Origin: JAAZKI01 sp012799905
GTDB taxonomy: Bacteria > Verrucomicrobiota > Lentisphaeria > Oligosphaerales > Oligosphaeraceae
Direction: 5' to 3'
NCBI GenBank assembly: GCA_050949415.1
Contig: JBMNFR010000012.1
Location: forward strand, 62,001 to 126,000
Length of the DNA: 64,000 bases
This document shows positions 36,801 through 44,610 of the stretch, in pieces. The position numbers and the translations under genes were made by a program. Each line of letters opens with the position of its first letter. Within the stretch, counting starts at the first letter, position 1. The notes beneath the pieces were generated by a model. The model had not been told where the DNA came from. It saw only the letters and a list, made by a program, of their open reading frames with translations, and ran no database searches.

Positions 36801-37042
36801 TACAATACTTTGCGCCCGTGCCCGCAGATATCTGGGCTTATCAAATCGGCGGCTATCAGGTCTGTGAGAAGTGGCTCAAGGAACGCCGGGAGCGGCGTCT
36901 CGTGTTTGACGACATCATCGCCTACTGCCGCATTGTGACCGCACTGGGCCGGACGCTGGAATTGCAGCAGCAGATTGATGGACTCTATGCAGAGGTGGAA
37001 AAGGAGACCGTTGCCATGCCAGGCGCGGAAACTCCAGGCTGA
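33833..37042 (+). CDS. Single-chain restriction-modification enzyme (type ISP/IIG-like)
   Basis: From the ATG at 33833 (GAGG upstream) the protein has about 1069 residues. The N-terminus carries a PD-(D/E)xK-like nuclease motif (PDFRLWNG at about 61 and YVEAKRP at about 75). The adenine-N6 methyltransferase core follows with motif I DPAAGTMTF (about 372) and motif IV GNPPYSG (about 492). The C-terminal 450 residues resemble the target-recognition domain of LlaBIII-type ISP enzymes (ILYRPFDVRYTYYTGRSRGFICRPR). The helicase domain of classic ISP enzymes is missing, so cleavage may not need translocation. One chain would both methylate and cut foreign DNA. No separate subunit genes are nearby. 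An upstream in-frame start at 33773 is less likely. Confidence 0.88.
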   Translation: MSDRTPFNIYFRELHVVAHQGDAREESFYPALAAMLKAVAEGTGRKDISVTTQPRPTDAGNPDFRLWNGTDRIIGYVEAKRPEVELDAVEKSEQLTRYRTTFPNLILTNFFEFRLYRNGEWVQTVLATRSSAMTHPCITPSIEKADELQALLERFLDFSLPKDFTAESLAVELAKRTRFLRDVVAEQLALEAKRFAVEKDMRKIPLTGFFEAFQKYLIGTLTPEDFVDFFAQTITYGLFAARIRSGEAFSRRLAFDNIPHTIGVLRDLFRFISVEEPPEQLAWCVDDIAEVLAVADAPGILDSYYHQGKGSDPIVHFYETFLAQYDPAERERRSVYYTPEPVVGYIVRSLHNILKTDFGKSDGLASDGVTLLDPAAGTMTFIACAAALAVAEFEKKYGTGGRADFISRHILRNFYAFELMMAPYAVGHLKMSFLLEELGYRLRDDERMPFYLTNTLDNEILEESPLLFISALSEESRLAGIVKQQTPILVILGNPPYSGHSVNVGEWIRGLIETYKQVDGKPLGEKNPKWLQDDYVKFLRFAQWKIEQAGCGVVGMITNHGYLDNPTFRGMRQSLMQTFDDIYVLDLHGNALKKETCPDGSPDKNVFDIRQGVAIAFFIKRGGKKKNLAAVRHSELYGTREAKYEWLDAHDAETTRWRKLTPRASSYLFIPHDESLLRMYERFQSISDIFPVNSVGIVTARDKLCIQWTAEEMWHTVNHFANSAPELARRVYQLGKDAKDWKVTLAQKDILDSGPVHDKVAPILYRPFDVRYTYYTGRSRGFICRPRPEVMQHMLAGKNLALITARSNKSPMTDHFFCSEFIVEAKCGESTVQSYTFPLYLYPESEQPKKGKGGGGRYVSMMLFEPKELYGARQPNLNPAVVTALAAVYGKAPTPEAIFHYVYAVLYAPAYRTKYAEFLKVDFPRIPFTSDARLFKKLAALGEKLVALHLLEPSALNPPACRFEGDGSNCIEKTGLRYADDEERVYINAVQYFAPVPADIWAYQIGGYQVCEKWLKERRERRLVFDDIIAYCRIVTALGRTLELQQQIDGLYAEVEKETVAMPGAETPG

Positions 37043-37217
37043 ACTCATTCCTGTTCAAGACCTTTGCATTCAACTTAAAGCAATCCGATGCCAACCCGTC
37101 CTGTCGCCTTGTCGCAACGGCAATAGCCTGGACTGCAACTGTCAGGCTGGATTGACAGTCCGGCAAAACGATGGCATAGTATTTTTCAGCCTTGCCGGGC
37201 GGGAGGCTTTGTCTATG

Positions 37218-37248
37218 CGTCATGACCCATCGGCATGACGGGCTTTTT
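37218..37248 (+). terminator. Rho-independent terminator after the restriction-modification gene
   Basis: CGTCATG and CATGACG flank a 9-nt loop and are followed by GGCTTTTT. It lies about 175 bp past the stop at 37042 and 27 bp before the M55 peptidase start. Confidence 0.65.
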
Positions 37249-37274
37249 CAAAAAATCAGCAGGTAGGTGACACG

Positions 37275-38099
37275 ATGAGAGTCTATGTTCAGACAGATAT
37301 TGAGGGCATTGCCGGATTCTGTTTTTTTGAGAATCGCCGCAATCCCAGCGCGGAGAATTGGTCGCATCGCCAGCGCATGTACCGGCTGTTGACAGCAGAG
37401 GTCAACGCAGCAGTCAAGGCCGCTTTTGACAGCGGCGCTGACGAGGTGATTGTCAACGACAACCACGGCTCCGGCTACAATATCATTTTTGAGGAGCTCG
37501 ACCCGCGCTGTCGGATCATCCACGGGCGCAACTTCAGCGGCCCGGAGTGGCTGAACTTGCTGGATGCGAGCATTGACGCGATGGTGCTGGTGGGCATGCA
37601 CGCCATGGGCGGCACGCCCTGCGCAATCACGCCACATTCGCTCTGGAAGGTCAATGACGGCGCTATCTACATGAGCGAGGCGTCAATGGCAGCGGCTCTG
37701 GCCGGCGACTTCGGAGTGCCGACTGTGTTTATCAGCGGCGACGATAAGGTCACTGCCGAGGTCGCAGCGAAGATTCCCGGCATTGAGGTGGCGGTGGTCA
37801 AGCAGGCACTGTCGCCCTACATGGCTTGTTCGCTGATTCCGTCCCGGGCCTGCGAGTTGATTGCCGAAGGCGTCCGCCGCGGCCTGGCTAATCGGGCCAA
37901 CATCGCACCTTACCGGATTCCTGGGCCAGTCACCCTGACGCTGCTGGACTCGGCCGATCACTGCGAGCCGCTTACAGAGCAATGTGAGAAAGTCACGTGC
38001 GACACCATCACTGATGCTTTCAATACCTGCGAGGAAAGCATGGCCTGGTGCAGTCGCAATACGAAATTGCCGGACGGATTTGTGTTTCCACAGTTCTGA
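37275..38099 (+). CDS. M55-family D-aminopeptidase (DppA-like)
   Basis: This 274-residue protein shows M55 signatures: the metal-binding TDIEGIAG (Asp8, Glu10) near the start, NDNHGSG, and GMHAMGGTPCA with metal-ligand histidines. DppA-type enzymes are cytoplasmic, zinc-dependent decamers that release D-alanine from D-Ala-containing peptides, often for recycling cell-wall peptides. The length matches the family. AGGTAGGTG precedes the ATG. The usual partner peptide transporter genes are not adjacent. It is preceded by a terminator, so it is probably transcribed separately from the restriction-modification gene. Confidence 0.92.
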   Translation: MRVYVQTDIEGIAGFCFFENRRNPSAENWSHRQRMYRLLTAEVNAAVKAAFDSGADEVIVNDNHGSGYNIIFEELDPRCRIIHGRNFSGPEWLNLLDASIDAMVLVGMHAMGGTPCAITPHSLWKVNDGAIYMSEASMAAALAGDFGVPTVFISGDDKVTAEVAAKIPGIEVAVVKQALSPYMACSLIPSRACELIAEGVRRGLANRANIAPYRIPGPVTLTLLDSADHCEPLTEQCEKVTCDTITDAFNTCEESMAWCSRNTKLPDGFVFPQF

Positions 38100-38154
38100 C
38101 GACGCTGAGCAGAGGCTGGCACGGTCGCGATTGGCGAGAGTATGCCCGCCTGCT

Positions 38155-38727
38155 TCAGTCCCGCGAGAAGAGCGGGTTGTTGGTTGGAAAAGGCGGCGCT
38201 GGCTCGTGCGGGCAGCCGTTGCCTTGGCGCGACGAGCCGGCATTGCCTGGCCGAACCACGGTGCCGGCAGAGCGGCCCCTGGCATCGCGGTAAATGGTGG
38301 AATTGCCCAGCGGAGAGGTGGTGCCGGCAGTGCGGCCCCTGGCATCGCGGTAAACGGTGGAATTGCCCCGTTGCGAGGCGGTGCCGGCAGAGCGGCCGCT
38401 GGCGTCACGGTACATGGTCGTTGAGCCGTGTTGGACGGCGGTTCCGACCTTCCGACCACGAGCATCGCGATAGATGATCGTTGAGCCTTGCTGGACGGCG
38501 GTGCCGACGGTTCGGCCGCCAGCATCGCGGTAGACTGTGGTTTTGCCGACGCATTGGGCTGAGCCGGCGGTGCGGCCTCGGCTATCCCGGTAATAGACGC
38601 GTTGGGGGGTGGATGCTGATTTCTGCTGGCCAGAGGCGCGCCTGGAGTTTTGGGCGACCAGGGGCGTGACCAGGCCGAGAAGCAGCAGAATAACCAAGCA
38701 TGAGTAGTATTGACGGCTTGACAGCAT
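38155..38727 (-). CDS. Secreted protein of six 22-residue YRDxxGRxxGTA repeats
   Basis: After a signal peptide (1-25, ending LVAQN), the 190-residue protein contains six consecutive repeats of about 22 residues. Each has the pattern YRDARGRTAGTA followed by a short variable QxGST/GNST segment. The repeats sit in about 66-bp DNA units, several nearly identical (38280-38400), showing recent duplication or gene conversion. Such beta-strand repeats resemble YD/RHS-like or cell-surface beta-solenoid repeats. No catalytic motif is visible. GAGGGG precedes the ATG. It is convergent with the M55 peptidase gene. The function is unknown, perhaps a surface binding or structural role. Confidence 0.7.
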   Translation of the reverse strand: MLSSRQYYSCLVILLLLGLVTPLVAQNSRRASGQQKSASTPQRVYYRDSRGRTAGSAQCVGKTTVYRDAGGRTVGTAVQQGSTIIYRDARGRKVGTAVQHGSTTMYRDASGRSAGTASQRGNSTVYRDARGRTAGTTSPLGNSTIYRDARGRSAGTVVRPGNAGSSRQGNGCPHEPAPPFPTNNPLFSRD

Positions 38728-38879
38728 GGCAGTCCCCTCGTGGATTGTCTATGTGCAGCGTACAGTCTACAACGCCGATTTATCGAAGACGCCAAACAGG
38801 CATCAGGAAGTGCGTAAACGTAACTATAGCATTGTGGGCTTGAAAAGGCAAATTGCGGGCGTTTGACCGGTCGGTACAA

Positions 38880-40859
38880 TCATCCGCGATTGCCTATCCA
38901 CAGGCGGGCGGCGGCTTCGCCTAACAGCAGCAGGGCAAAGCACCAGGCGCAGACTTTCCACCATGGCTGGTCGCCGCTGCCCATGCTGCCGGCGATGGCT
39001 GGCGATGCAGCGTCGCCGCGACCGGCGTCGGCTCGGCTTAGGCTTCGGCGCAAATCGTCGGCATTGACACGGTCGGTCATGGATTCTCGGTTGGAGACAT
39101 TGACTTCAACCGGCCAGGCGCCGACTCGATACAGACCCGGCAACGGCCATCCCTCGGCTGGCGCCGCTGAAAGGTCTTGGCCAAACCATTCTCCGGCTAC
39201 TGACGGGGCATCGCCGCAGACCAGGCGCTTGACGCCATAGCCAGGCGGAACGGCAACTAAGCACAATTCCCGCAGCGTCGGCAAAAAGGACGTGGTCAAG
39301 GGAAAATCGCTCCAGCCCAGGCTGAAATCTAAGGAAAAATAGTAGAAGCGTCCGGCGCCGACCGTCTTTTCGGCCAGAAACGGCAATCCGTCCAGCGTTT
39401 TTATCAACACCTGCATCGACGGTTCCACGCTCAAGCGCAGCATCCGCCGAATGGAAAACATGAACAGGTCGCTTTCCTGCGGATTGCCATACAGGCCAGC
39501 CAGAGGGCAGTCTGGATTGACCCAGCCGATGCCAAGGCTGACATCGCGGCTTGAGCCGGTCAGGCCCTGCCCTTGAGCCTCAAACAGCCCAGCCTGGCGC
39601 AAAGCCCGCAGAGCCTGGTTCGGCGCTGCCCCCGGAGTCGCAAACACCACCCCGCCGGATTCGACGAAATGGCGCAGCACGTCTATATCTGCCGGAGCCA
39701 GGCTCTCCACCGCTCCCAGGAGAAAAATTGCTTGGGTGGCGGCTAAGTTGACTTCCTGGAATAAGTCGGCGGTGATTGTCTCCACGGTGAATCCCGGCAC
39801 GCCGCCATCTTCGGCGATCAGGGCATTATGTACAAAGAAGGCGGGTTCTTCTGACGCCGGGTCGGTTTCACCGGGCATCACCAGCAAAGCGCGGGGCGCT
39901 GGCACGTCGCCCAGCCAGAAGTGATAATCGTCATCCAACGGGTATCCGTCACGCTCCAGGGAGGCCAAGCCCTGACTGGCCTCTCCGCCTGGCTCGTCGC
40001 TTCCTGGCAGCAACAGGACGACTCGCTGCTGGCGCAAGGGCGCCAGCGTCACAGTCTGCCGCTGTTGTCGATTGCCGGCGGTGACGGTCAGGACACGCTC
40101 CTGGCTGATGGCGCTGTAATTCCGAACTACGACCAAGACGCGATGGCCGCCATTGGGCAAGGGCATGCCGCGCACCGAGCTGATGCCGACGTTGGCGACC
40201 CCGTCCTGGCCAGCGTCGCGCACTGCGACTTCCAGGCCTGGCGCCGCCATTGCCGAGGGCGAGGCCCAATCACCACGCTGCAAATCGCTGATGATGACCA
40301 GGCGGCCTTGAGAAGCGCCGGCATTTAACCAGGTTAACGCCTGCTGCAAGCCTTCCTGAGGATTGCCGGCCAGGTGACTGGGAGCATAATCGGTGATGGC
40401 AGCGCGGATTGCTGCTGTTGACGCTCCAGGCGCCAGCGATGACGCCACTGCACTGTCCGTCACGACGACGCCTATATCCCACCCGTCCAAGGCATCAATC
40501 TCGGTCAAAGCCAGGGCTTTGGCTCTCTCGGCAGCGCCGTGGCCGTGCATGCTGGCGGAACCGTCCAGAAGCAGCACTGCTTGCGGTCGGCCCTCGCTGG
40601 TCGACGCTGCGGGCTTAGCCACCCAGGTCGGCCGCGCCATGACTAAGATAGCGGCGGCAAACGTCATCATCCGCAACAGCAGCAAAAGCAGGTCGCGCAA
40701 CCGTCGGCGTCCTTCGCGCGGCAGCTGCGCTCTGGTCAAGAAACGAATGCTTGGGAACACCAGCATTCGCGGCCGTTGCCGGTTCAGCAGGTGCAGCAGC
40801 AACGGCCCGGCCAAGGCCAGCAAGCCCCACAATAACCATGGATAGGCAAATGTCACCAT
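38880..40859 (-). CDS. BatA/von Willebrand A-like membrane protein
   Basis: This 659-residue protein starts with a BatA-type region (YPWLLWGLLALAGPLLLHLLNR, then a second hydrophobic helix at about 62-80). A von Willebrand A domain follows (about 88-210) with the metal-ion site DGSASM. A long central region (about 220-620) includes a ThuA/glutamine-amidotransferase-like stretch (IDVLRHFVESGGVVFATPG), and the C-terminus has a final membrane helix. Such proteins act with DUF58 and MoxR in envelope-associated processes, possibly chaperoning or protease control. The stop of the DUF58 gene overlaps its start (TGATG), so translation is coupled. Confidence 0.85.
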   Translation of the reverse strand: MVTFAYPWLLWGLLALAGPLLLHLLNRQRPRMLVFPSIRFLTRAQLPREGRRRLRDLLLLLLRMMTFAAAILVMARPTWVAKPAASTSEGRPQAVLLLDGSASMHGHGAAERAKALALTEIDALDGWDIGVVVTDSAVASSLAPGASTAAIRAAITDYAPSHLAGNPQEGLQQALTWLNAGASQGRLVIISDLQRGDWASPSAMAAPGLEVAVRDAGQDGVANVGISSVRGMPLPNGGHRVLVVVRNYSAISQERVLTVTAGNRQQRQTVTLAPLRQQRVVLLLPGSDEPGGEASQGLASLERDGYPLDDDYHFWLGDVPAPRALLVMPGETDPASEEPAFFVHNALIAEDGGVPGFTVETITADLFQEVNLAATQAIFLLGAVESLAPADIDVLRHFVESGGVVFATPGAAPNQALRALRQAGLFEAQGQGLTGSSRDVSLGIGWVNPDCPLAGLYGNPQESDLFMFSIRRMLRLSVEPSMQVLIKTLDGLPFLAEKTVGAGRFYYFSLDFSLGWSDFPLTTSFLPTLRELCLVAVPPGYGVKRLVCGDAPSVAGEWFGQDLSAAPAEGWPLPGLYRVGAWPVEVNVSNRESMTDRVNADDLRRSLSRADAGRGDAASPAIAGSMGSGDQPWWKVCAWCFALLLLGEAAARLWIGNRG

Positions 40860-41755
40860 CAGAGCATCGCCTCCCGACGATACAGATATGCTGCCAGGAG
40901 ATCGCCTAAATTCTGGTTGGTGACCGCCAATTCATAGTCGGTGCGGTTGCGCAGGCAGTTTTCTCGCTGCCTGGTTATAAAGCGTTCCATGCGTCGCCGG
41001 TAGTTCTCGCGTATCAGCGCAGGCATTGTTGTGATTTCATCGCCGCTTTCGCTGTCAACGAATCGCCGCTGGTCGGCAAAGGGCAGGTCAAGTTCGTCTG
41101 CGTCCAGGATTTGGCAGACCATGCAATCGCGGTTGCCAAAGCGAATCTGTCGCACTAGGCGGGCCAGGCCTTGCTCCATGTCGTGCCAGTCTGACAGCAA
41201 TACGATTAAACCGCGTTTACCGACGTATTCCTCTGCCATATTCATCGCGGATGCGTGGTCAGCGCGCTGGCCGACTTCAACCTTGGCCAGCTCGGCAAAC
41301 ATCTGCGGCAGGCGTGGAGTGCGTTGCCCGCGCCCCGTGCCGGTCAGCAGTCGGTCAGAATACACAAACAATCCGACTTGATCACCTTGACGGTTGGCGA
41401 GATAAGCCAGGCAGGCCGCCAACATGGCTCCGTAACGAAACTTGGAGCAAGCCGCCCGGGCGCCGCGATACGCCATGGAGGCGCTGGCGTCAAGAACAAG
41501 GGCGCAACGCATGTTGGTTTCTTCCTGGTAAACTTTCGTATAGGCCTTGCCTTGGCGGGCATACAGTTTCCAGTCAACATGCTTGAGGTCATCGCCAGGC
41601 ACATAGCCGCGATATTGGACAAACTCGCCGCCGTAGCCGCGCGCTACGCTCCGGTGCAGACCCGATAAAAAGCCCTCCACCGCGACGCGGGACAATAAAT
41701 TATAATCGGCAATCCGCGCCAGCACTTCCGGCGACAGCAAATCCGTCCATGACAT
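40859..41755 (-). CDS. DUF58 domain protein
   Basis: This 298-residue protein has the DUF58 signature: FVQYRGYVPGDDLKHVDWKLYARQGKAYTK followed by ALVLDASASM, a partial von Willebrand A motif. These proteins usually interact with MoxR ATPases and BatA-like membrane proteins. It overlaps the BatA-like gene by one base (TGATG). The anti-sigma gene ends 106 bp upstream. The matching MoxR is encoded at 7686. Soluble cytoplasmic location is likely because no membrane segment is present. Confidence 0.9.
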   Translation of the reverse strand: MSWTDLLSPEVLARIADYNLLSRVAVEGFLSGLHRSVARGYGGEFVQYRGYVPGDDLKHVDWKLYARQGKAYTKVYQEETNMRCALVLDASASMAYRGARAACSKFRYGAMLAACLAYLANRQGDQVGLFVYSDRLLTGTGRGQRTPRLPQMFAELAKVEVGQRADHASAMNMAEEYVGKRGLIVLLSDWHDMEQGLARLVRQIRFGNRDCMVCQILDADELDLPFADQRRFVDSESGDEITTMPALIRENYRRRMERFITRQRENCLRNRTDYELAVTNQNLGDLLAAYLYRREAML

Positions 41756-41861
41756 GACCGGCCTCAGCTTCCTATTTTCCCGCTGCAGCGGAACCCGTCC
41801 GCCAGCGCCGGGGCCAAGTTAAAGTTAGGCAGCCTGTCGCTAAGGAAAGGGCGGGGAAACA

Positions 41862-42758
41862 TTATTGCTCGGCCCGCACCAGAACCAGGTCGTAGGTGAT
41901 CGCCTGGCCGGTGAACTTGACCTTGGCGCCCGTCCCGGGCTGCGGCAGGGACGGAGACACTAGTTGCAAGCCGCGACTGTGCAGATTGTCGACAAGGGCT
42001 TGCAGCTTCCCGTCTTCCAGCTGGATTTTTCCGGTCAGGCTGCCAGCCTGGGCGCCGGCATCCGTCCAAGCGATTACGCCGTTGTTGGCCTTTGCCAAGG
42101 CATCAAGAAGCCGGCGGCTTTGCTGTAGGTCCGACGTTGTCCAGACATGCCGGACTGCGGTCGGTAGATAGTATTGCGCAACTGGCGCGGCGGCACGAGC
42201 GCCATTTCGGTCAATGCCAACGGCTTGGACATCATTGCCGCGCACGCTGCCTGTCGCCCGGAGGCGTTCCGGGTGCGTTTCATCTACGGCCACTGCGCCG
42301 CCAGAGTCAGGGCTGGCCTTCGTGTCTGTCTCCACCGTTGCGATTTGGGCGGTCGGTTCCGGGGTGTTTTCGGCCAGGGTGACGTCCTTGTCAGGTTGCA
42401 TATAGCGCATGACTGCGGCCGCTGCCAGGGCCAGGACAGCCACTACAGCAGCTACTTGCACCAAGCGGAACACACGCAAGCGCCAGGGGCTGTCGACCGG
42501 CGTCTGTCCCGAGGCCTTGACGGCCGCCAGAATTCGTTTTTCCAGGCCGACCGGCGGTTTGCATACAGCAGCCACCAGACGGTCCAGCTGGCGATACGCC
42601 TCCACCGTGCGCCGGCAGACGTCGCAGGCGTCGACATGGCGAGCAATCGCAGTCATTTCCAGATCGCTGTCAACGGCGCCGCAATCACAAAAGTCGCTTA
42701 GTAGCTCCGGCGTCGGGCAATTGTGTTCATAACTGTTTTTAATCATCGCGTGCACCAT
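41862..42758 (-). CDS. Anti-sigma factor with zinc-finger N-terminus and periplasmic domain
   Basis: This 298-residue protein has an HxxxCxxC zinc-binding anti-sigma motif (HVDACDVCRRTVEAYRQL, about residues 41-58), a membrane helix at about 100-120 (VAAVVAVLALAAAAVMRYM), and an approximately 180-residue periplasmic region that begins with a low-complexity linker and ends in a beta-rich domain (about 205-298). Zinc anti-sigma factors of this type bind and inactivate the ECF sigma factor encoded next to them and release it on an envelope signal. Its start lies 90 bp after the end of the sigma gene. Both 42758 and 42746 are possible ATGs. Confidence 0.85.
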   Translation of the reverse strand: MVHAMIKNSYEHNCPTPELLSDFCDCGAVDSDLEMTAIARHVDACDVCRRTVEAYRQLDRLVAAVCKPPVGLEKRILAAVKASGQTPVDSPWRLRVFRLVQVAAVVAVLALAAAAVMRYMQPDKDVTLAENTPEPTAQIATVETDTKASPDSGGAVAVDETHPERLRATGSVRGNDVQAVGIDRNGARAAAPVAQYYLPTAVRHVWTTSDLQQSRRLLDALAKANNGVIAWTDAGAQAGSLTGKIQLEDGKLQALVDNLHSRGLQLVSPSLPQPGTGAKVKFTGQAITYDLVLVRAEQ

Positions 42759-42848
42759 GGGTAAAGGCTTTTTTCTCGATTCGTCTCAACTATATAATTT
42801 AGTCCTGTTTATTTCATATTTTGTCTGTCCATCTTGCTGGCGGCCGAG

Positions 42849-43445
42849 TCACAGGCCGAGCCGTTTCCGCAGTTCTTCCCGTCCGCGTGCAATTCGTGAT
42901 TTGATTGTGCCCAGCTTGCAGTTCAGGGCGTTGGCTATGTCTTCGTAGCTCATTTCTTCCACGTTGCGCATTACCAAGGCTTCCCGGTAGATATCCGGGA
43001 GATTGTCCAGCTCATCGCGCACGCTCTTTTCCAATTCTCTGAACGTGCTTTTTTCGTCTGGCGTCATTCGGCTATCTGGGAGGTCGATTCTGCGCTCCTC
43101 GCCACTGCCATCGCCGCCTCCTTCCAGCGGTGCGTCGATGCTTATATTGACCTTGCTGCCGCGGATCTTGTTCCAGCGATATTTGTTTTTAGCCAGATTC
43201 ATGGCGATTCGATACATCCATGTGGTGAATTCGGCATCGCCGCGAAATTTCGGTAAAGCCCGGTGAATGCGGATAAAGACATCCTGCGCGACTTCTTCGG
43301 CGTCTTCACGACTGCCCAGGACTCCATAGGCAATCTGATAAGCCCGGCCCGAATACTTGTTGACCAGAATTTCAAAAGCCGCTTCATCGCCTTGCTTGAA
43401 ACGTTCAACTAATACGCGGTCTTCGCTCATCGTTGTCTTTGACAT
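42849..43445 (-). CDS. ECF sigma factor (RpoE-like)
   Basis: The product has sigma region 2 (FEILVNKYSGRAYQIAYGVL, EDAEEVAQDVFIRIHRAL, TTWMYRIAMNLAKNKYR) and region 4 with a helix-turn-helix (EMSYEDIANALNCKLGTIKSRIARGREEL), with an acidic linker. It directs RNA polymerase to a small stress regulon. The ATG at 43445 was chosen because AGGGGG lies 8 bp upstream; 43469 and 43454 would leave no spacing. The gene is followed by its anti-sigma factor and the DUF58/BatA pair, suggesting an envelope-stress role. An inverted repeat (CGGTCAGGTT/AACCTGACCG) lies about 60 bp upstream. Confidence 0.92.
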   Translation of the reverse strand: MSKTTMSEDRVLVERFKQGDEAAFEILVNKYSGRAYQIAYGVLGSREDAEEVAQDVFIRIHRALPKFRGDAEFTTWMYRIAMNLAKNKYRWNKIRGSKVNISIDAPLEGGGDGSGEERRIDLPDSRMTPDEKSTFRELEKSVRDELDNLPDIYREALVMRNVEEMSYEDIANALNCKLGTIKSRIARGREELRKRLGL

Positions 43446-43506
43446 CGCTTTCATCCCCCTGTTCCACAACGGGGCTGTTTTTTCCTAGGCTTGTCACTGC
43501 CTACGT

Positions 43507-43583
43507 CGGTCAGGTTTATTTAAAAGCAAAACGGCCAGGAACCGGAAAGGTGCATCTTTTCCCCACCTCCCGGAACCTGACCG
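43507..43583. promoter_or_regulatory. Inverted repeat upstream of the sigma factor gene
   Basis: CGGTCAGGTT (43507-43516) and AACCTGACCG (43574-43583) are exact inverted copies, 57 bp apart, between tpiA and the sigma gene. It may be a long hairpin in the tpiA-sigma transcript or a looped operator. No T-run follows on the minus strand. Confidence 0.45.
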
Positions 43584-43630
43584 AATCGCTTGCGTGACTC
43601 CTTAGATACGCCCCGACTCGGGCTGAACGA

Positions 43631-44413
43631 TCAGTGCGCAGCCCGAATCAAGGCGGCGAATTGGTCCGCCTTCAGGGAGGCGCCGCCAATCAAACCGCCG
43701 TCAATGTCCTTCTGGGCGAGCAGCCCGGCCGCATTGTCGGGGTTCATGCTTCCGCCATACAGGATGCGGGTGGTCTCAGCCACGTTGGAGTCGGCGAAAA
43801 TCTGCTTCAGGAGTGCGCGGATAAAGGCATGCACTTCCTGCGCCTCGCCCGTCGTGGCGACTTTTCCGGTGCCGATGGCCCACACCGGCTCATAGGCGAT
43901 GATTACCTTGGCCATAGCCGCAGCGTCAACACCGGCCAGCGCTGCCCGGACTTGGCGCTCGACCACCGCTTTCGTCGTCCCGGAAATACGTTCTGACAAC
44001 AGCTCGCCAACGCAGACAATGACGGTCAGGCCGTTCGCCAGGCCGGCTTGCAGACGCTTGTTGACGGTCTCGTCCGTCTCCCCGAAATACTGCCGCCGTT
44101 CGCTGTGGCCGACGATTACATGCGTCGCCCCGGCAGTCGTCAGCATCGCGCCGGAAATTTCGCCGGTGAAGGCGCCTTTTTCGGCCCAGTGGATATTCTG
44201 TGCGCCGACCTTGAGACGGCTGCCCTTGGCTGCCGCAACTACGGCCGGCAGCGTCGTGAATGGCGGGCAGACCACGACTTCCGGGCCGCGGTCGCAGCTG
44301 CTGCAAGAAGCGCAGCCGCTGAATTCGCCCTTCAGCTTTTCAATCAGTTCAACGCCTTGAGCGGCGTCCATATTCATCTTCCAGTTTCCGGCGATGACTT
44401 TGCAACGTGACAT
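43631..44413 (-). CDS. tpiA: Triosephosphate isomerase
   Basis: This 260-residue protein has all family motifs: AGNWKMN with the catalytic lysine, VGHSERR with the catalytic histidine, AYEPVWAIGTG with the catalytic glutamate, and ILYGGSMNPDN near the phosphate site. It interconverts dihydroxyacetone phosphate and glyceraldehyde 3-phosphate in glycolysis. One oddity is a Cys-rich insert CASCSSCDRG at about residues 34-43. It lies downstream of pgk with a 198-bp gap holding a strong hairpin, so the two glycolytic genes are probably cotranscribed. Confidence 0.97.
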   Translation of the reverse strand: MSRCKVIAGNWKMNMDAAQGVELIEKLKGEFSGCASCSSCDRGPEVVVCPPFTTLPAVVAAAKGSRLKVGAQNIHWAEKGAFTGEISGAMLTTAGATHVIVGHSERRQYFGETDETVNKRLQAGLANGLTVIVCVGELLSERISGTTKAVVERQVRAALAGVDAAAMAKVIIAYEPVWAIGTGKVATTGEAQEVHAFIRALLKQIFADSNVAETTRILYGGSMNPDNAAGLLAQKDIDGGLIGGASLKADQFAALIRAAH

Positions 44414-44492
44414 GCTTTGCTCTTTCTTGATGATGCGCCCGGGGCTTCCAGCCAGGCAGGCTAATACACATAGGATGATTTTCCGGACGGGG

Positions 44493-44528
44493 GCCGGCCT
44501 GGCCTGTTATGCGTAAAGCCAGGCCGGC
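44493..44528. repeat. Perfect 11-bp inverted repeat between pgk and tpiA
   Basis: GCCGGCCTGGC (44493-44503) and GCCAGGCCGGC (44518-44528) form a strong hairpin, and a third GCCAGGCCGG copy follows at about 44538. No T-run is present on the minus strand, so it is more likely an mRNA stability element than a terminator. Confidence 0.6.
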
Positions 44529-44610
44529 GCGACGAAAGCCAGGCCGGGGCAGGCCAGGGCAGGACGGTGTGGATGAACCCGCCCTGCGCCCGGGTCTTGC
44601 CATAATCTAA

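Noticed and set aside
37683..38879. 398-residue minus-strand frame spanning the M55 and repeat-protein genes
   Set aside because: It crosses two real genes and consists largely of low-complexity residues from the 66-bp repeats in another frame.
44493..44528. Terminator between pgk and tpiA
   Set aside because: The hairpin is strong but no T-run follows on the minus strand.
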